A stretch of DNA of 64,000 nt, taken from the NCBI GenBank assembly GCA_037501455.1, contig CM074855.1, forward strand, positions 36,799,001-36,863,000, read 5' to 3'. The translations under genes and the position numbers were made by a program. The notes under the pieces were generated by a model. It was not told the origin of the DNA, made no database searches, and saw nothing but the letters and a program-made list of their open reading frames with translations. This DNA comes from Lantana camara. Its lineage: Eukaryota; Streptophyta; Magnoliopsida; Lamiales; Verbenaceae. Below are positions 1 to 11,607 of the stretch, one piece after another (position 1 is the stretch's first letter; every line of letters starts with the position of its first letter).

Positions 1-245
1 CTACTCAGTTTACATCGATGCATCTAAGGAAGGCCTTAGTTGTATGTTGATACAAGATGGCAAAGTGGTAGCCTACACCTCGAGAAAGTTAAAATGATCA
101 CGAGAAGAACTATCCCACTCATGATTTGGAGCTCGCAGCCATTGTTTTTGCATTGGTAAAGTGGCGACATTACCTTTATGGAGCTACTTTTGAGGTGTTT
201 ACCGACCACAAAAGCCTCAAATATTTATTCACTCAGAAGGAGCTA
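1..245 (+). pseudogene. Element G pol fragment: RNase H domain
   Basis: Ty3/Gypsy RNase H, which degrades the RNA strand during reverse transcription. The first frame reads the typical YIDASKEGL and AYTSRKLK motifs; the frame is then lost near position 94, where one extra base creates TGA, and resumes as [20 protein letters not shown] and [16 protein letters not shown]. The domain is cut at 245 by reversed LTR H. Upstream protease and reverse transcriptase would lie left of the window. The fragment is in line with the integrase at 2898-4245, so both belong to one element (G). Confidence 0.88.
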
Positions 246-2897
246 TGTAGCACCCCTATACGTAGAGATACCACACCCCCGCACTATGGGCCGATCCACA
301 TACGAAATGGAGAATCCGTACATGAACTAGCCTATAGCGAACGGGTAACAAATAAAAGAAACTGGCTAGCTAGGCGGGACTATACCCTAAAGTAATACCA
401 AACTAAGACATAAAAGTTAAAAGCGGAAGCATTATATCATTAATACATATAGGTACCATATTTATATCCAAAAGCATCGATACTAATATATATCAACATA
501 AATCAATACATGATTATCTTTCCTATTATACATGCAAAAGCCTCCAAATAATAACAATAATCATGATACACTAACCCCGAAATATCAAGAACAATAACAT
601 GAAAATGTTTGAAGTGCTAGACTCAGCTGGACGACACGACACGACTCTGACTCCCGCCTAGCACACGACCGCGACAACCTGAAAGGTGGGGTGTCAGTCC
701 ATGGAAGACTGAGTGAGGGGCATAAATATATATATTAGCGCAATTAACAGGCAATTTATAACCTCGGGTAAGATTTTATAATTAAGGTACGATACGTTCA
801 AAACAACATAGAACTCGCCCGAGATTACAACTACCAATATTAAGTACTTTAATCATTTTCATGTTTTCAATACGTGCAATACGTGGCCCGGCGAGTGAGG
901 GCAATCTCCAACCTTACTCCGACTGTGTACAATACATGCTTGCTTTATTAATCAATAGGTGATCATGCAATTCAGTTATCATGCACTCGTGCGTTTTGTA
1001 TTCAAACAAGACAATCAATAAGTGCAATCATGCAATCACCCGAGGACAATCCGTGGTGCCAGACCCGTCCCCAGTCTCCTTCTTCCTCCGATGATGGTGG
1101 GATTGCAAGGCCCCACCATCCAATCTCATTGAGCAGAGGGTACATGAATCCCTAAGCCCGGAACTCCTTCCTCCACTAATCTCCTAGCGGATTCAGGGGT
1201 CATCCTAATGTGGTGAGGATAGAGTTCGAGTTACCCGTCAGCCCATGCTTTCCCGGTTGGCTCAAACCACTACCCTCGGGCCCAACGTGACATGTTTTAC
1301 TCCCCAAAACACGATCAATCAATCAATCACGATACATGACTTGCTTTTCATGAACATGGCTTGCTTGCAATTGTTTATAAGTTTAGAAATCACTATAAAT
1401 AGATATATATACCTTTTAGCTTGAAATTACACATAATGGTTATACGGGTTCTATATAACTAGCAATTAAACCTCACCTTTACCGATAAAAGACGAGTAGG
1501 ATATGGTCTACGGGGCTTGCTCCTCATCCCATTGAAGCTGGTCTGTGCAAGATAGACGTGTACACGTGAGACATGACTCAAAATGGACCAAATATGACAA
1601 ACGACGAAAATGCAACGAGATGACGTGCAATATACAATGTGACATGGAAACATCTTGTTTTGACATGTAATCAATCATATAATAGCAATTTGGGATCAAA
1701 GAAGTGATTGGAATAAAATCCCAAAATCACATTTTTATGCAGTGATTTTTGTTCTGTCAGCGAGGTGGGAACGGCCGTTCCGGTCCTTAGTGTAAACTGG
1801 GAAGGACCGTTCCCATAGTCCCAAGAAAACACCCCTGCGCTTTTATTTTTAAAAGGAGACTTATTTTGGGAACGGCCCTTTCGGCTCGCAGGCCAAAATG
1901 GGAACGACCGTTCCCATGCGCGCGCCGTCTTTGAATTTAAAGGAGTGGGAACGGCCATTCCCAGAATGAACTGGGGACGGGAAGGGCCGTTCCCGCTCCT
2001 CTGCAAGTGCAGAAACAAAGAAGAACAGGGGAGGCTCTCGGGATAAAAACAACCACTCCAAAACATCATCAAATCCCCTTTAAAATGCAAGAATTCTGGG
2101 CACAAGCATGCATACATGATCAAGATACAATAAAACCCCATGTAAACACTTAAATCCCCCAAGAACACCAAGAATTTCCACTTTCATGCTTACACAGCAA
2201 ACCATCACTTAAGCTCAATTTCTTCAAGAATTCATGCTTCTAATCATGGTGTGATCATGTATTTAAGCATCCAACAACATATAATCCATGTATTACATAG
2301 AATCACTAACCCTAGCTTTCACATAAATGATCAAGATATCATATATATCCACTTACATGCTCTTGAAGGTAAAGAAATGGATGAAGAAGATGATGATGGC
2401 AAATAAGCTTCAAAGCTTCAAATATTTCTTAAAATTCTTGGATGAAATGATGAAAATCTCTTCTCCCTTTCTGCTTGAATGAACCGAGAGTGAAAGGGGA
2501 AATATGTTGATGAAATTTTGGATGAAATGAGCTTGGAAGCATGGAGATGAAATTATGCCGTGATTCACCATCCTTGATTTTGATGAAATGTTCAATTTAC
2601 AATTTAGTCCCTCAAGAGTTACTTCATGTAATCAAGTATGCTTTGTTTGGTAATTGAATAATTAAATCCATGAGAAAGTTATGCAATTTAGTCCCTTAAT
2701 TTAAAGAAATGAACATTTAGGGCAATTTCGTAATTAAATCATACTCGGTGAATATTTTACGAAATAAATATTTTCGAGTCATGAAAGAAATTCTCAATTT
2801 GATATAAATTCATAAAATTTCATGAAAGTATTATAAAATATAATTTATAAAATTATTTTAAACATAAGATATTAAAATAAAAATTATTTTAACCAAG
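246..2897 (-). mobile_element. Reversed LTR fragment H (A-like family)
   Basis: Begins TGTAGCACCCC, the reverse complement of the ...GGGGTGCTACA end of this LTR group, right after possible target-site copy AGCTA (241-245). The block at 860-1310 is the reverse complement of the corresponding part of element A's LTR (cactcg, tccgactgtgtaca, gatggtggg hairpin), so H is an A-like LTR on the minus strand. No LTR start (TGTAAC-like) and no second AGCTA is seen near 2897; instead G's pol resumes about 130 codons downstream of where it stopped. The right end of H was therefore probably deleted with flanking G sequence. A minus-strand exon-like segment lies at 1477-1542, a loop hairpin at 1093-1120 and a CAGTC/GACTG hairpin at 695-711. 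Minus ORFs of up to 166 aa here cross these structures and are not considered genes. Confidence 0.8.
1768..1994. repeat. Cluster of about six GGGAACGGCCGTTCCC-like palindromes in LTR H
   Basis: Perfect palindrome GGAACGGCCGTTCC at 1768-1781, followed by variants at 1799-1814, about 1868-1884, 1900-1915 (GGGAACGACCGTTCCC), 1947-1962 (GGGAACGGCCATTCCC) and 1979-1994 (GGGAAGGGCCGTTCCC). Spacers are unrelated, so this is not a simple tandem repeat. The equivalent part of the other LTRs in the window carries clusters with different stems. Confidence 0.85.
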
Positions 2898-4245
2898 TTC
2901 GGGTTTGATGATTTGGGGTTATTTCAGTTTAAGATAAGAGTTTGTGTTCTGGAAGAGCTTAAGCGGGTTATTCTTGATGAAGCAACCGTTCGGCGTACAC
3001 GGTACACCCCAGAGGCACCAAGATGTACAAGGATTTGAGAACCTTGTATTGGTGGAGTGGCATGAAGAGAGACGTTGCAAACTTCTTGAGAAGGTGTCTA
3101 ACATGCCAACTTATGAAGACCGAGCATCAGAAACCGGGAGGAACTCTCCAACCACTTCCAATTCCCGAATGGAAGTGGGAGCAAGTGACAATGGACTTTA
3201 TGTCCGGCTTGCTGAGGACTAAAGGAGGTTTCGATGGGATACGGGTTGTGGTTGATCGATTTTCTAAATCAGCCTATTTTCTCCAAATCCGAATGTCCGA
3301 TAAGGTGTCAAAGCTAGCCAAATTGTATTACAAGGAGATCGTGAAGTTGCACGGGGTACCGGTTAGCATTGTTTTGGATCGAGATCCACGGTTTATTTCG
3401 AGTTTTTGGCAAGAATTTCAGAAGTGCTTGGGCACTAAGCTTCATTTCAGCACCGCATCTCACCCACAAATGGATAGGCAATCCATGAGACTAATTAAGT
3501 GTCTTGAGGACATGCTTCGTGCTTGTACCTTAGATTTTCAAAATCATTGAGATAAGCACTTACACTTGATCGAGTTGACCTGTAACAACATCGATGTATG
3601 GCGCCGTATGAGGCACTATATGGAAGAAAGTGTTGATCTCCTCTATTTTGAGATATCGAGGATTGGAGATGAACTGAGGAAGATAAGCTCGAAAGAGCCA
3701 AGAAGCTTGCGGTGATTCAAGATACCATCGACAAGGTGAAAGTGAACAAAGGTTAAAGGCAGCTCAGGACCAACAGAAGAGTTATGCGGATAAGAGGAGA
3801 CAACCCCTAGAATTCGAAGTTGGAGATAGAGTCTTCTTGAAAGCATCTCCTCAAAAGGGGGTCGCTTGGATTGGTAAAGGTGGGAAGCTAAACCTGTGCT
3901 ACTTAGGCCCCTTTAAAATTCTTGAGAAAATTGGGAAAGTAGCATACCGACTTGATTTACCGCTGAGTTTGACCGGGATTCATAATGTTTTTCATGTCTC
4001 TCAATTAAGGAAGTATTATCCCAATGATTTTATAGTGTTTTGAGATACAACTTGAGCCGGATTTAACGATTGTGAAGAAACCGATTAAGATCATGGACCG
4101 GAAGATGCAAGAGTTGAGAAATCAAAAAATTCCCTTGGTTAGAGTCTTGTGGCGTGATAAAAAATCTGAAGAAGCCACTTGGGAGACCGAGGAGAAGATG
4201 AAGTAGTTGTATCCGAAGCTGTTCGAAGCCCCGAGTAGGACCTGA
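2898..4245 (+). pseudogene. Element G integrase and chromodomain, broken
   Basis: Resumes at FGFDDLGL just before the integrase. The zinc-binding HHCC region (HP..TKMYKDLRTLYWW, CLTCQ) and catalytic core follow. The open stretch 3023-3550 has the first Asp (MDFMSG) and second Asp (codon 3377), but the expected catalytic Glu is Met (codon 3485; motif RQSMRLIK), so the core is inactive. After 3550 the frame is shifted and interrupted; the GPF/Y module reappears at 3837-4043 (GGKLNLCYLGPFKILEKIG), and a chromodomain-like tail with ATWETEEKM follows at about 4060-4245, with one TAG. Integrases of this type join cDNA to chromatin, and the chromodomain is thought to guide target choice. Confidence 0.9.
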
Positions 4246-4273
4246 GGACAGGTCCTTTTTAATGGGGAGAGGT
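4238..4273 (+). other. Pre-PPT hairpin and polypurine tract of G
   Basis: GGACCT-GAGGAC-AGGTCC (4238-4255) forms a perfect 6-bp stem around GAGGAC, overlapping the end of the pol frame. The polypurine tract ATGGGGAGAGGT (4262-4273), which primes plus-strand DNA synthesis, lies directly before the LTR. Elements A, B and D have the same arrangement with other stems. Confidence 0.8.
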
Positions 4274-6627
4274 TGTGACGCCTCGATCCTTCTGCTGTAT
4301 AGGTATAACGTCACGAGTGTGATACTTGCGCTTTTAATTATTTAATTTATGCAATTATATGTTCACATTAATGTTTTCATGAAAACTTCGAGTTAAGTTG
4401 GAAATTTGAGCTTATTTCTCCTTCCTTGTTGCATGCAGCTTTGACAGCAGTTTTAGCATGATTATGTGATGCGTTTTGCTTGCTTTTTATGTTGTGTTGT
4501 AGATTCTTCTTTGCTCTTCCTTCCTCTCCTGCAAAATGGCTCTGTTTCAACCATTTTTTACGCAGCTACGCCCAGTGGCATGGCGCGATTGCGCGAGAAA
4601 GGAACCTCACCGCTCCCGAGATACACCTGTACTTTCGCTTCTGTTGCTACGTCTCGCCCGCGCCTACCTTGCTTTTTCTTCATGTCATGTTCGCGCCAGT
4701 CCTCCAGAAGGTTGTCTGGATAACGTCGTGGCCACGACGCTTTCCTGCGCGGCCGCGACACCCCTTTTTCTGAGAACTGTTGTTGCGTCGCGATCTGGTC
4801 GCGGCCGCGACCTCCCCCTGTGCATTCTGTTGTTTTTATTGCCTTTTCTTGCTTTGCATGATCCTAATTGTTCCTTATATGTTTGATCCATGATGTTAAC
4901 TTGTTATACTTCATGTTGTGGCTTTTATTTTGAATGTATGAGGTGATATACATGCATATATGTAATGTGTAATTCTCATGCACCTCGGTTCATGTTTTAT
5001 TGGTCGTTCCTTGATCTAATTACCTCGTTTATGATTCATGCCCTTCGTTAACTTGTAATATAGTGTGTTGTGACCTTTGTTACGAGTTTATGATGTGAAT
5101 TTAGTGATTGTATGCAAACTATAGCTCGATATGATTTGTTATGGCTTCATATGATCTAAGTGATATTATATTTCATTTCATATTCATCATTTACATTTAT
5201 ATGCAATTTCTGAGCATCTAATTGGTTCATATTGAGTCCAAGTTCATCTTTTGTTATCAGTTTTGTACAGAGGATCGTCCCGAGGGTGATGAGGTGGTCC
5301 CGTAGGCTTCTCTTTTATATCCTTTTTGCAACCGCTACGTTTGAAAGGTGAGGTTTTGTTTCTTTTAGACATCATGACCTAAAACCCTATGTGTTTTGAA
5401 TCCTGCATGCAAAATATGTATAATATATGATAGATACGTGTATGCTATGTACTTTGAGGGCTCATCCCATTTGTTAAAGAATTTGAAAAAGCTTTTATAC
5501 CTAAATAAGTTATCTTTTGTTTTGTTTTGAAAAGCTTTGAACTAGGTCTGAGTCTGTAGCGAGATTTGGACCTTGAAAGATAGGTTTGCCTGTACTCTGA
5601 TCTTTAAAATTTGTTGGGGCCCCGAGGATGTGGGTAAGGAGCACCCGGGAAGGCTGTGGGGTCGCCGGAGAACCCTCTTGTGCACATTTCCTTTTGAGAT
5701 GATTCACCTAACCTTGGGAGTTGAGGAAGGGTGGGTTATCTTGAGCCGACAGCGAACACCGTCCAAGGAGCAAGTCGGAGTGATCAATCCTCCCATCTCA
5801 GTCTGAGGTCTACTTGGTAGATAGGGATCGTAAACCTTCTATCTTTGGCGTGAAGAATGGTTTCTAATTTGTTTTGATATGAGTCTGATTCTGAGGAGGT
5901 TGGAAGGAATACTCATACTCGCCGAGTTCTTATGCTTTGTTCTGAATCTATGGAACGAAAATGGATTCTTAAATCTTAAAATTGGTAATTTTGGCCTTCG
6001 GCCTTTACCCTTCTTAAAGTATATATATCTATTATCATGGGAAATGTTCTAGATTACAAAAACCATCCCCGATCCATGGATTATTCTGAGATTTGTACTT
6101 GTTTTGGTCTATATGTATACCTGGGTGCGTGTGTAGCCCTCTCACTAGTTATGAGGACTAACCCTCGTTGGCATTCTTTCTTTTCCCTTTCTTTCTAGTT
6201 TGCAGCTACTTTCAGGGGTCGAGCTAGGTGGCAAGTGGTCTTAGAGTCATACTTGTGGTTTAGCTCGAGTCACATGCATCCGTAATGGTTTACTTTATAA
6301 CTATTTTGGATCTTGTATTTGGATGCTCGTTTCAGATTTTATTCTTTTGGCCCAGGATGGGCATGTGAATATTTGCATCAAGATTTAGGTTGTTGGATAT
6401 GTTTATGCTATGTTGGTTACTTGGACATTATGAAATGTTTTTAAATCACTTTTGTTTATACTTGTTGATTGCACACTTTGATTTGAGGGTATAGAATGTC
6501 TGACTTAGGAAAGTTTTCTATTTGTCACCCCGTTCACTATAGTTTGACACGTGTGCAGACTTCCATTTCCTTACACGCGTTGGACTCTAGTGCAGGGGAT
6601 GTGGTGCCCACTGATCGGGGTGTTACA
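4274..6627 (+). mobile_element. 3' LTR of element G
   Basis: Starts TGTGACGCC after the polypurine tract and ends GGGTGTTACA. About 2.35 kb. Its start resembles solo LTR C (GCGCTTTTAA..TTATTTAATT). Exon-like segment 5271-5347 lies between TTTTGTACAG and GAAAG/GTGAGG. An acceptor-like TTTGCAG ends near 6205. The five bases that follow (GGCTC, 6628-6632) should be its target-site copy, but the left end is outside the window. No coding frame in it looks real. Confidence 0.88.
4724..4811. repeat. GC-rich palindromes in G LTR
   Basis: Perfect palindromes CGTCGTGGCCACGACG (4724-4739) and GTCGCGGCCGCGAC (4798-4811), with an imperfect TGCGCGGCCGCGA between them. They contain many CG dinucleotides in an AT-rich LTR. 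They are the G-family version of the GGCC-centred clusters seen in the other LTRs. Confidence 0.85.
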
Positions 6628-6640
6628 GGCTCTGATACCA
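6628..6640 (-). other. Primer binding site of element I
   Basis: On the minus strand this reads TGGTATCAGAGCC, complementary to the 3' end of plant initiator tRNA-Met including CCA. An 8-nt spacer (6641-6648) separates it from LTR I, as in A, B and D. It touches the right end of G's LTR, so G appears to have inserted just inside I; the rest of I would lie left of the window. Confidence 0.85.
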
Positions 6641-6648
6641 CTTCAACA

Positions 6649-8914
6649 TGTAGCACCCGCAAAGATAGACACCACATCCCCCTCACCATAAGTCTAGTCC
6701 ACGTATGAAATGGATAGTCCATACATGAACCGGACTCAGTGAACGGGTGACAAAGAAAAATGATCCTGGCTAGGCGGAAATTTAACCCTGTACCAAACAA
6801 TCAATCAAAGAATACATGAAATGTGGTGAGGAAGCAATAAAATCATATATGAATTTCAATGATGGTTAAAAGCCCAAACAATATCATAATTATATTTAAA
6901 TCCATCATGTAACCTAACAACGGGTTCAACTAAGCATACAACCTATCCCAAATTCATTTCAACAATAATTCATAATTGGCACACGGGCCCGAATACATAA
7001 AGTAATACAAATAAATCATATCAACATGAAATGTGACTGAAGTGTACAAGTGTGACTCGAATAAGAATACTAAGACTCGATTCCCGCCTAGAAAAACTTG
7101 CAAGAACTGAAAAGTGGAAAGAGGGGTCTGTCTCTAGAAGACAGAGTGAGCACGCTATACGTATATATATAAACATGCACATGCAAGTCATAAATCCCGA
7201 GCAAAATTTTATATAAAGTTAGTTCCCGTGAATGGTAAGAAAATAGTTAATCAATGCTCGGACTATACAACTAATTCATATTAAAATTCATGTAAGTCAC
7301 ATAAGAGGTCGAGGAAGTGAAAGGAAAAGCGATAAAACGGGTTATAGCAAAGTTTAGCAAAAGTTAGGAATTTTCCATGACGCGCAAGCTGTAGGAAAAT
7401 GGAAATATATTGAATTTGAGAAGTTGGAATTGGGTTTTGTTTATGGGAGATGAAACTAGATAAATTGGCTTTACAATGAAATATAGCTCAAATCGTGGTT
7501 TAATGCGATCCGAAAATGGCGTCGGTTTGTAGTTGAACAAAAGTGGAATTGGCGACACCAAAATAGAATGGTTATAACTCACTCCTCAGACATGATTTTG
7601 AAGTGATTTCAATCGGAGAATACTCTACACTCAAAGAGATTTCTGTGGTTAAAATTTCAGGTCAATCGGAGTTCGGATAAATGGTCAACAGAACAAAACA
7701 ATCTCAAATTTCATGTCTACGGGGACTAACGGCCGTTAGTCCCTTGGCTACAAATGGCTGTTAGTGAGGTCAGTGGCTTAAGGGGGCCACTAATGGCCGT
7801 TACCCCCAATTAGTGCACAAGTGAAATAACGGTCGTTAACAGGCCCGAAGGTCGTCTTCTTCGCGATTCCACCTGCAAAGCACACGTTAAATCACGCCCA
7901 AAAATGCACAAGAATAGGGGCAACGAGGGGAGGGTCTTAGGTAACCAAATAACACTAAAAATGAACTAAAATCGAGAACACAACATCACACGATCACCCA
8001 GCACATGAAGGAAGCATAAATCATCAATAAAGCTCAAGTTCCTTGTCAAGAACTTCAAAAACCTTTCAAAGCATGTCTCATAACACATAACCATAATCAA
8101 ATACAAGGCAAGGAATGAAACAAAGAAGCTTAAGATATCACAAAACATGTCTTAGATCAAAGAATGAGAAAGTTCTTACAATTCTTTACAAACCCAACAC
8201 TATTCATGCTCTTCCATCTCTAACAAGAAAACCACAAGCAAAATAAGAAATTCATGGCTTAAAAGATGCATAAGAATGAGGAGAATCTGAAAACGTGCTT
8301 ACCTTCAAGAAATGGTCGGATTTGAAGTGATCTTGAGCTCAAAAATGGTAGAAGAATGGAGGTGGTCTTGTTGCTTCTCTTCCTTCTGCTTGCCCTGGGT
8401 GAAAACAAGATAGAGAGAGTGAGGGAGAGAATGAGTGTGTGTGTCTTGTTTTAGTAGAAAATGGGGCAAGAACCGGGTCAATCCATGGCTCAAACGGGGT
8501 CAAGTAGGGCTAAAAAGGGCGGGTTAGAGGATCCGGTACAAGCTGTTCGGTTCGAAGAAGTTTCGAAGGTCCAAATAGGTTTAGAAAGATATGAGGCTAG
8601 TTCCATTGGTTCTGAATCGTCAAAATGAGTCCAACAGTGGTGTCGTAATTCGAATCTGAATTCCTGAGCTCATGTTATCTTGTCCGGAACCCAAGGTGCG
8701 TAAATTCTCTTTAGGCCCTTAAGTCTCTAAAATCACAAAATAGGTCCATGATCTAACCAAACGAACCTCAAAATATAAAGTAAACACGTAGACAAGTTCA
8801 TAAAATATATAACGCAAGTATTTCACATAGTTAAATAATTAAAACAAGTAACACTCGGTCTGACCTCACTCATGACGTCATACCTGATTAGCCTTCAAAA
8901 CACGGGGCGTCACA
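6649..8914 (-). mobile_element. 5' LTR of element I (reversed)
   Basis: On the minus strand it starts TGTGACGCCCC (right end, 8914) and ends GGGTGCTACA (6649), with the primer binding site beyond. About 2.27 kb, shorter than the others, and the exon-like middle segment was not found. It keeps a splice-donor-like GAAG/GTAAGC near 8300, the palindrome cluster at 7722-7840 and hairpin TCTGTCT..AGACAGA at 7126-7144 near a TATA-like run. Candidate target-site copy TGAGT (8915-8919); its partner would be outside the window. Confidence 0.85.
7722..7840. repeat. TAACGGCCGTTA palindromes in LTR I
   Basis: A 22-bp perfect palindrome at 7722-7743 has arms GGGACTAACGG and CCGTTAGTCCC. Imperfect relatives follow: AATGGCTGTTAG, CACTAATGGCCGTTA and AACGGTCGTTA. 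The core is again GGCC, but the arms differ from the neighbouring families. Confidence 0.85.
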
Positions 8915-9930
8915 TGAGTGATCTTGGAGGGGTATTTATAGGTATGAAGAAGCCCCTCACCTTGAAATTTATAGGTAGAGGGGTATTTGTAGGAGAGCAA
9001 TCTAAGAATGCATCCAATTGCATATTTAGTTCTTGCACTTGAAAAATAATTATAAAATGGGAAATAAAGGGTATTTTGGTAATTTAACACCCTAAAAGAT
9101 ACATTAATTTTCGTGAATAGTGACTTTGATCTCTTGAAAAAACACGAGTGAAAGATGACTCTCGAGGATCATTTGAAAGTCCGAAAAGTGACAAAAAGTC
9201 ATAAAACAATTCAAGGAACGTTTTAAGCCCAAGATTGACTTTGAAACGTCTTATAGATAAAAAGTTAGAAACGTAGGATGAATTGTAAACTTGTCTTTAA
9301 AAATGTTTTCTTTAAAAATCAAGTTAGGGCTTGAATCCAGAGGTGTAATGAATCTCAAAATGGTTTAAATAAATTAAGGAGTGTTTTTGTTGCAAATTTG
9401 AAGAGTAAAAGTTCTTCGAACGAAAAACCGTTCGTAGAATGAATAGTAAATAGTGTTTTACTCAAATGTTTCCTTTAAAACGAAGTTCAAAATAGATTTT
9501 TGGGATAAGAATGATACCAATAGAATCGTATCGAATCAAGGATTGATTTGACTGTAAACTTGGGTAGTAAAAGATGTCCGAATCAAAACTCGTTTCAAAG
9601 ATGAATAGTAACTTTGGTCGGTAAGTTCCCAAAATGCCCTTATGGTTCGACAAAGGCTTTCGAAGCTTGGAGAACTAGTTCAAACAACTAGAAAACATGA
9701 ATTATGAACCTCTAGGGTTCGTGCAATAATATGGGCAAAGTAGGATCGGAAAATGAACAGTAAACTAAGTCAATGGTTAAGAATCCCCCCTTAAAACATT
9801 GCAGATCACATATACGAACTTTGTTCACAAAAGAATGCAATGCATGAAGATTTACAAAGTTGGATCACGGTCTATAAATGCTTTACCACTGCCCTTAGCT
9901 TATCGTTTTCAACTAATCCCTGTTTTGGAC
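8915..9930. other. Older non-coding sequence between LTR I and element A
   Basis: No credible coding frame. The stretch repeats a loose motif like GAATAGTAAACTT or GAATAGTGACTTT (near 9114, 9277, 9437, 9549, 9601 and 9752) at uneven spacing, suggesting a decayed repeat of unknown type. It is continuous with 20027 onward once A and its target-site copy are removed. Confidence 0.5.
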
Positions 9931-10872
9931 TGTAACGCCCCAAATTCAGGAAGTTCAGGTAAGCACGCTACGTGCGGGTCTTCGGGAGTTGGGGGTTTAA
10001 TTTTATATATTTACTTGCTTATTATGATTTCATTATAATATTACGTGCATTAACATTTCTATGTATTTACATGAATTAGTTTTAATGTGAAATTCGTGAA
10101 TTAACTGATAATGTGTCTAATTTTATTATGTCACTTTAATTGATCATCTCATAAAATTTATGGACTTAATTGCATAGCATGGGTTGGGGTTAAATGATCT
10201 TTGGTGTAGAGATATGACTTGATTGCATTCACTTAAAAAATTGAGGGACTATTATGCAATTAGGTTGGTATTATACTTAGTGGAAGATATAATATATCTT
10301 GTATGCCTCTCTTCCTTCAGATTACATTACATACATCTCATACAAGAGAATTTCACACACACACACCACTACAAAAAATCGGTATTTACACATTCAAGAG
10401 AAGGAAGGAAAATTTCATCAAATTCAAGCTATAATTCAAGGAATTAGCAACCAAGTTGAAGCATCATCTTCTTCTCTTCATCTCATCTCATTCTTCTTTC
10501 ATTTCAAGGTATATATTGGAGAGTATTTGAATTCCTTGATTGAGTATATGAGTAGGGTTTGAGGTTTGATTGATGCTTTCATGCTTACTCATGATTAGAA
10601 GCATGTTTAGGTCCTTGTTTCTTCATTTCTTGCATGAAACATGAAGTTATGTTGAAGTTGGAATATATGAATTTTATGGGTTTTGAATGATGAATTCTTG
10701 ATGATCTAAGTATGTTACCTTGGATTAAATGTTACTTAAATGTTGTATTTAAGTTATATTCATGTTACATGATTGTTTTGGAGCATTTTGGTTAAATTTG
10801 CTTTGGGTTTTCAGCCCTTTTCTTCCTTCCTCGAAGCTACCCCTGTTTTGCCCCTTTTTCCAGCCCTGGAAC

Positions 10873-10994
10873 AGTACCCGGGCGGGTACTTTTTGTGCAT
10901 AAAAAGTACCCGGGCTGGTAGTTTCATGCCGAAAAGCTTCTGGATAGCTTACCCGGTCGGGGAACTTTTCCCTTGAATTTTACCCGGCCGGGTA
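10873..10994. repeat. AGTACCCGGCCGGGTACT palindrome cluster, A 5' LTR
   Basis: AGTACCCG-GG-CGGGTACT at 10873-10890, imperfect copies near 10906 and 10950, and perfect TACCCGGCCGGGTA at 10981-10994. In the 3' LTR the first copy is a perfect 18-mer (18191-18208), while other copies differ there, so the units vary even within one element. Confidence 0.88.
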
Positions 10995-11535
10995 CTCCCT
11001 CATCCGAACTCCAAATGACCTGATTTTTGATTCGTTGGAAAGACCTTGAAGTGTAGAACAACCTCCAATTAGAATCATCTCAATATATTTTCCCATTTGT
11101 GAGTTATGATCAATTTGTTTTGGTGTCGCTGCTTTCCCGACAAACTACATTCACCCAACTTCAACCGTTCGCCATTTTCTCCTCGCTTTGAATTAGAAAA
11201 CGAGCCATATATCATTTTAAAGGTCTACTTGTCTAGTTTCTTTCCCAATAAACAAAACCCAATTTCAATTTCTATAACTTGATTTATTCTCATTTTTCCC
11301 CAGTATGGTCATTTTCGAGAATTGTCGGTTTTTGCCAAACTTCACCAAAACCCTTCTTATTGCATTCCTCTCACTTCCTTGGCTACCATATGTGACTTAT
11401 ATGTGTTATAAAATTGGTTTATTGATAATCATGCTCTTATTTGACATTCCTTAAATTGTTATTACATGACTTTGCCCTTCGTCTTAATTGGTTAATAAGA
11501 GTCGAGTTTCATGTACACTTGTCATTGTTACACAG

Positions 11536-11607
11536 ATCACGGTCCCGGTTTCGAGGAGCCCGCTCCGTAGGGTACTCTCTTGCTTCCTTTTTGGTTGGTT
11601 TGTCAAG
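11536..11607 (+). other. Exon-like segment in A 5' LTR
   Basis: 72 nt between acceptor-like TTGTTACACAG and donor-like TTTGTCAAG/GTGAGGTTT. The 3' LTR copy is 18854-18925. Comparable segments with the same edges but poorly conserved bodies occur in nearly all LTRs here: B 43046-43111, D 24840-24915, G 5271-5347, C 36321-36392, and on the minus strand H 1477-1542, E 34283-34358, F 37909-37994, J 58887-58964 and L 62368-62449. Splicing is inferred, not shown. Confidence 0.5.

Noticed and set aside
1671..2171. 166-codon minus-strand frame
   Set aside because: It spans the palindrome cluster of LTR H and has no domain; composition follows the repeats.
6628..6640. tRNA gene
   Set aside because: Only the 13-nt primer-site complement of initiator tRNA-Met is present.
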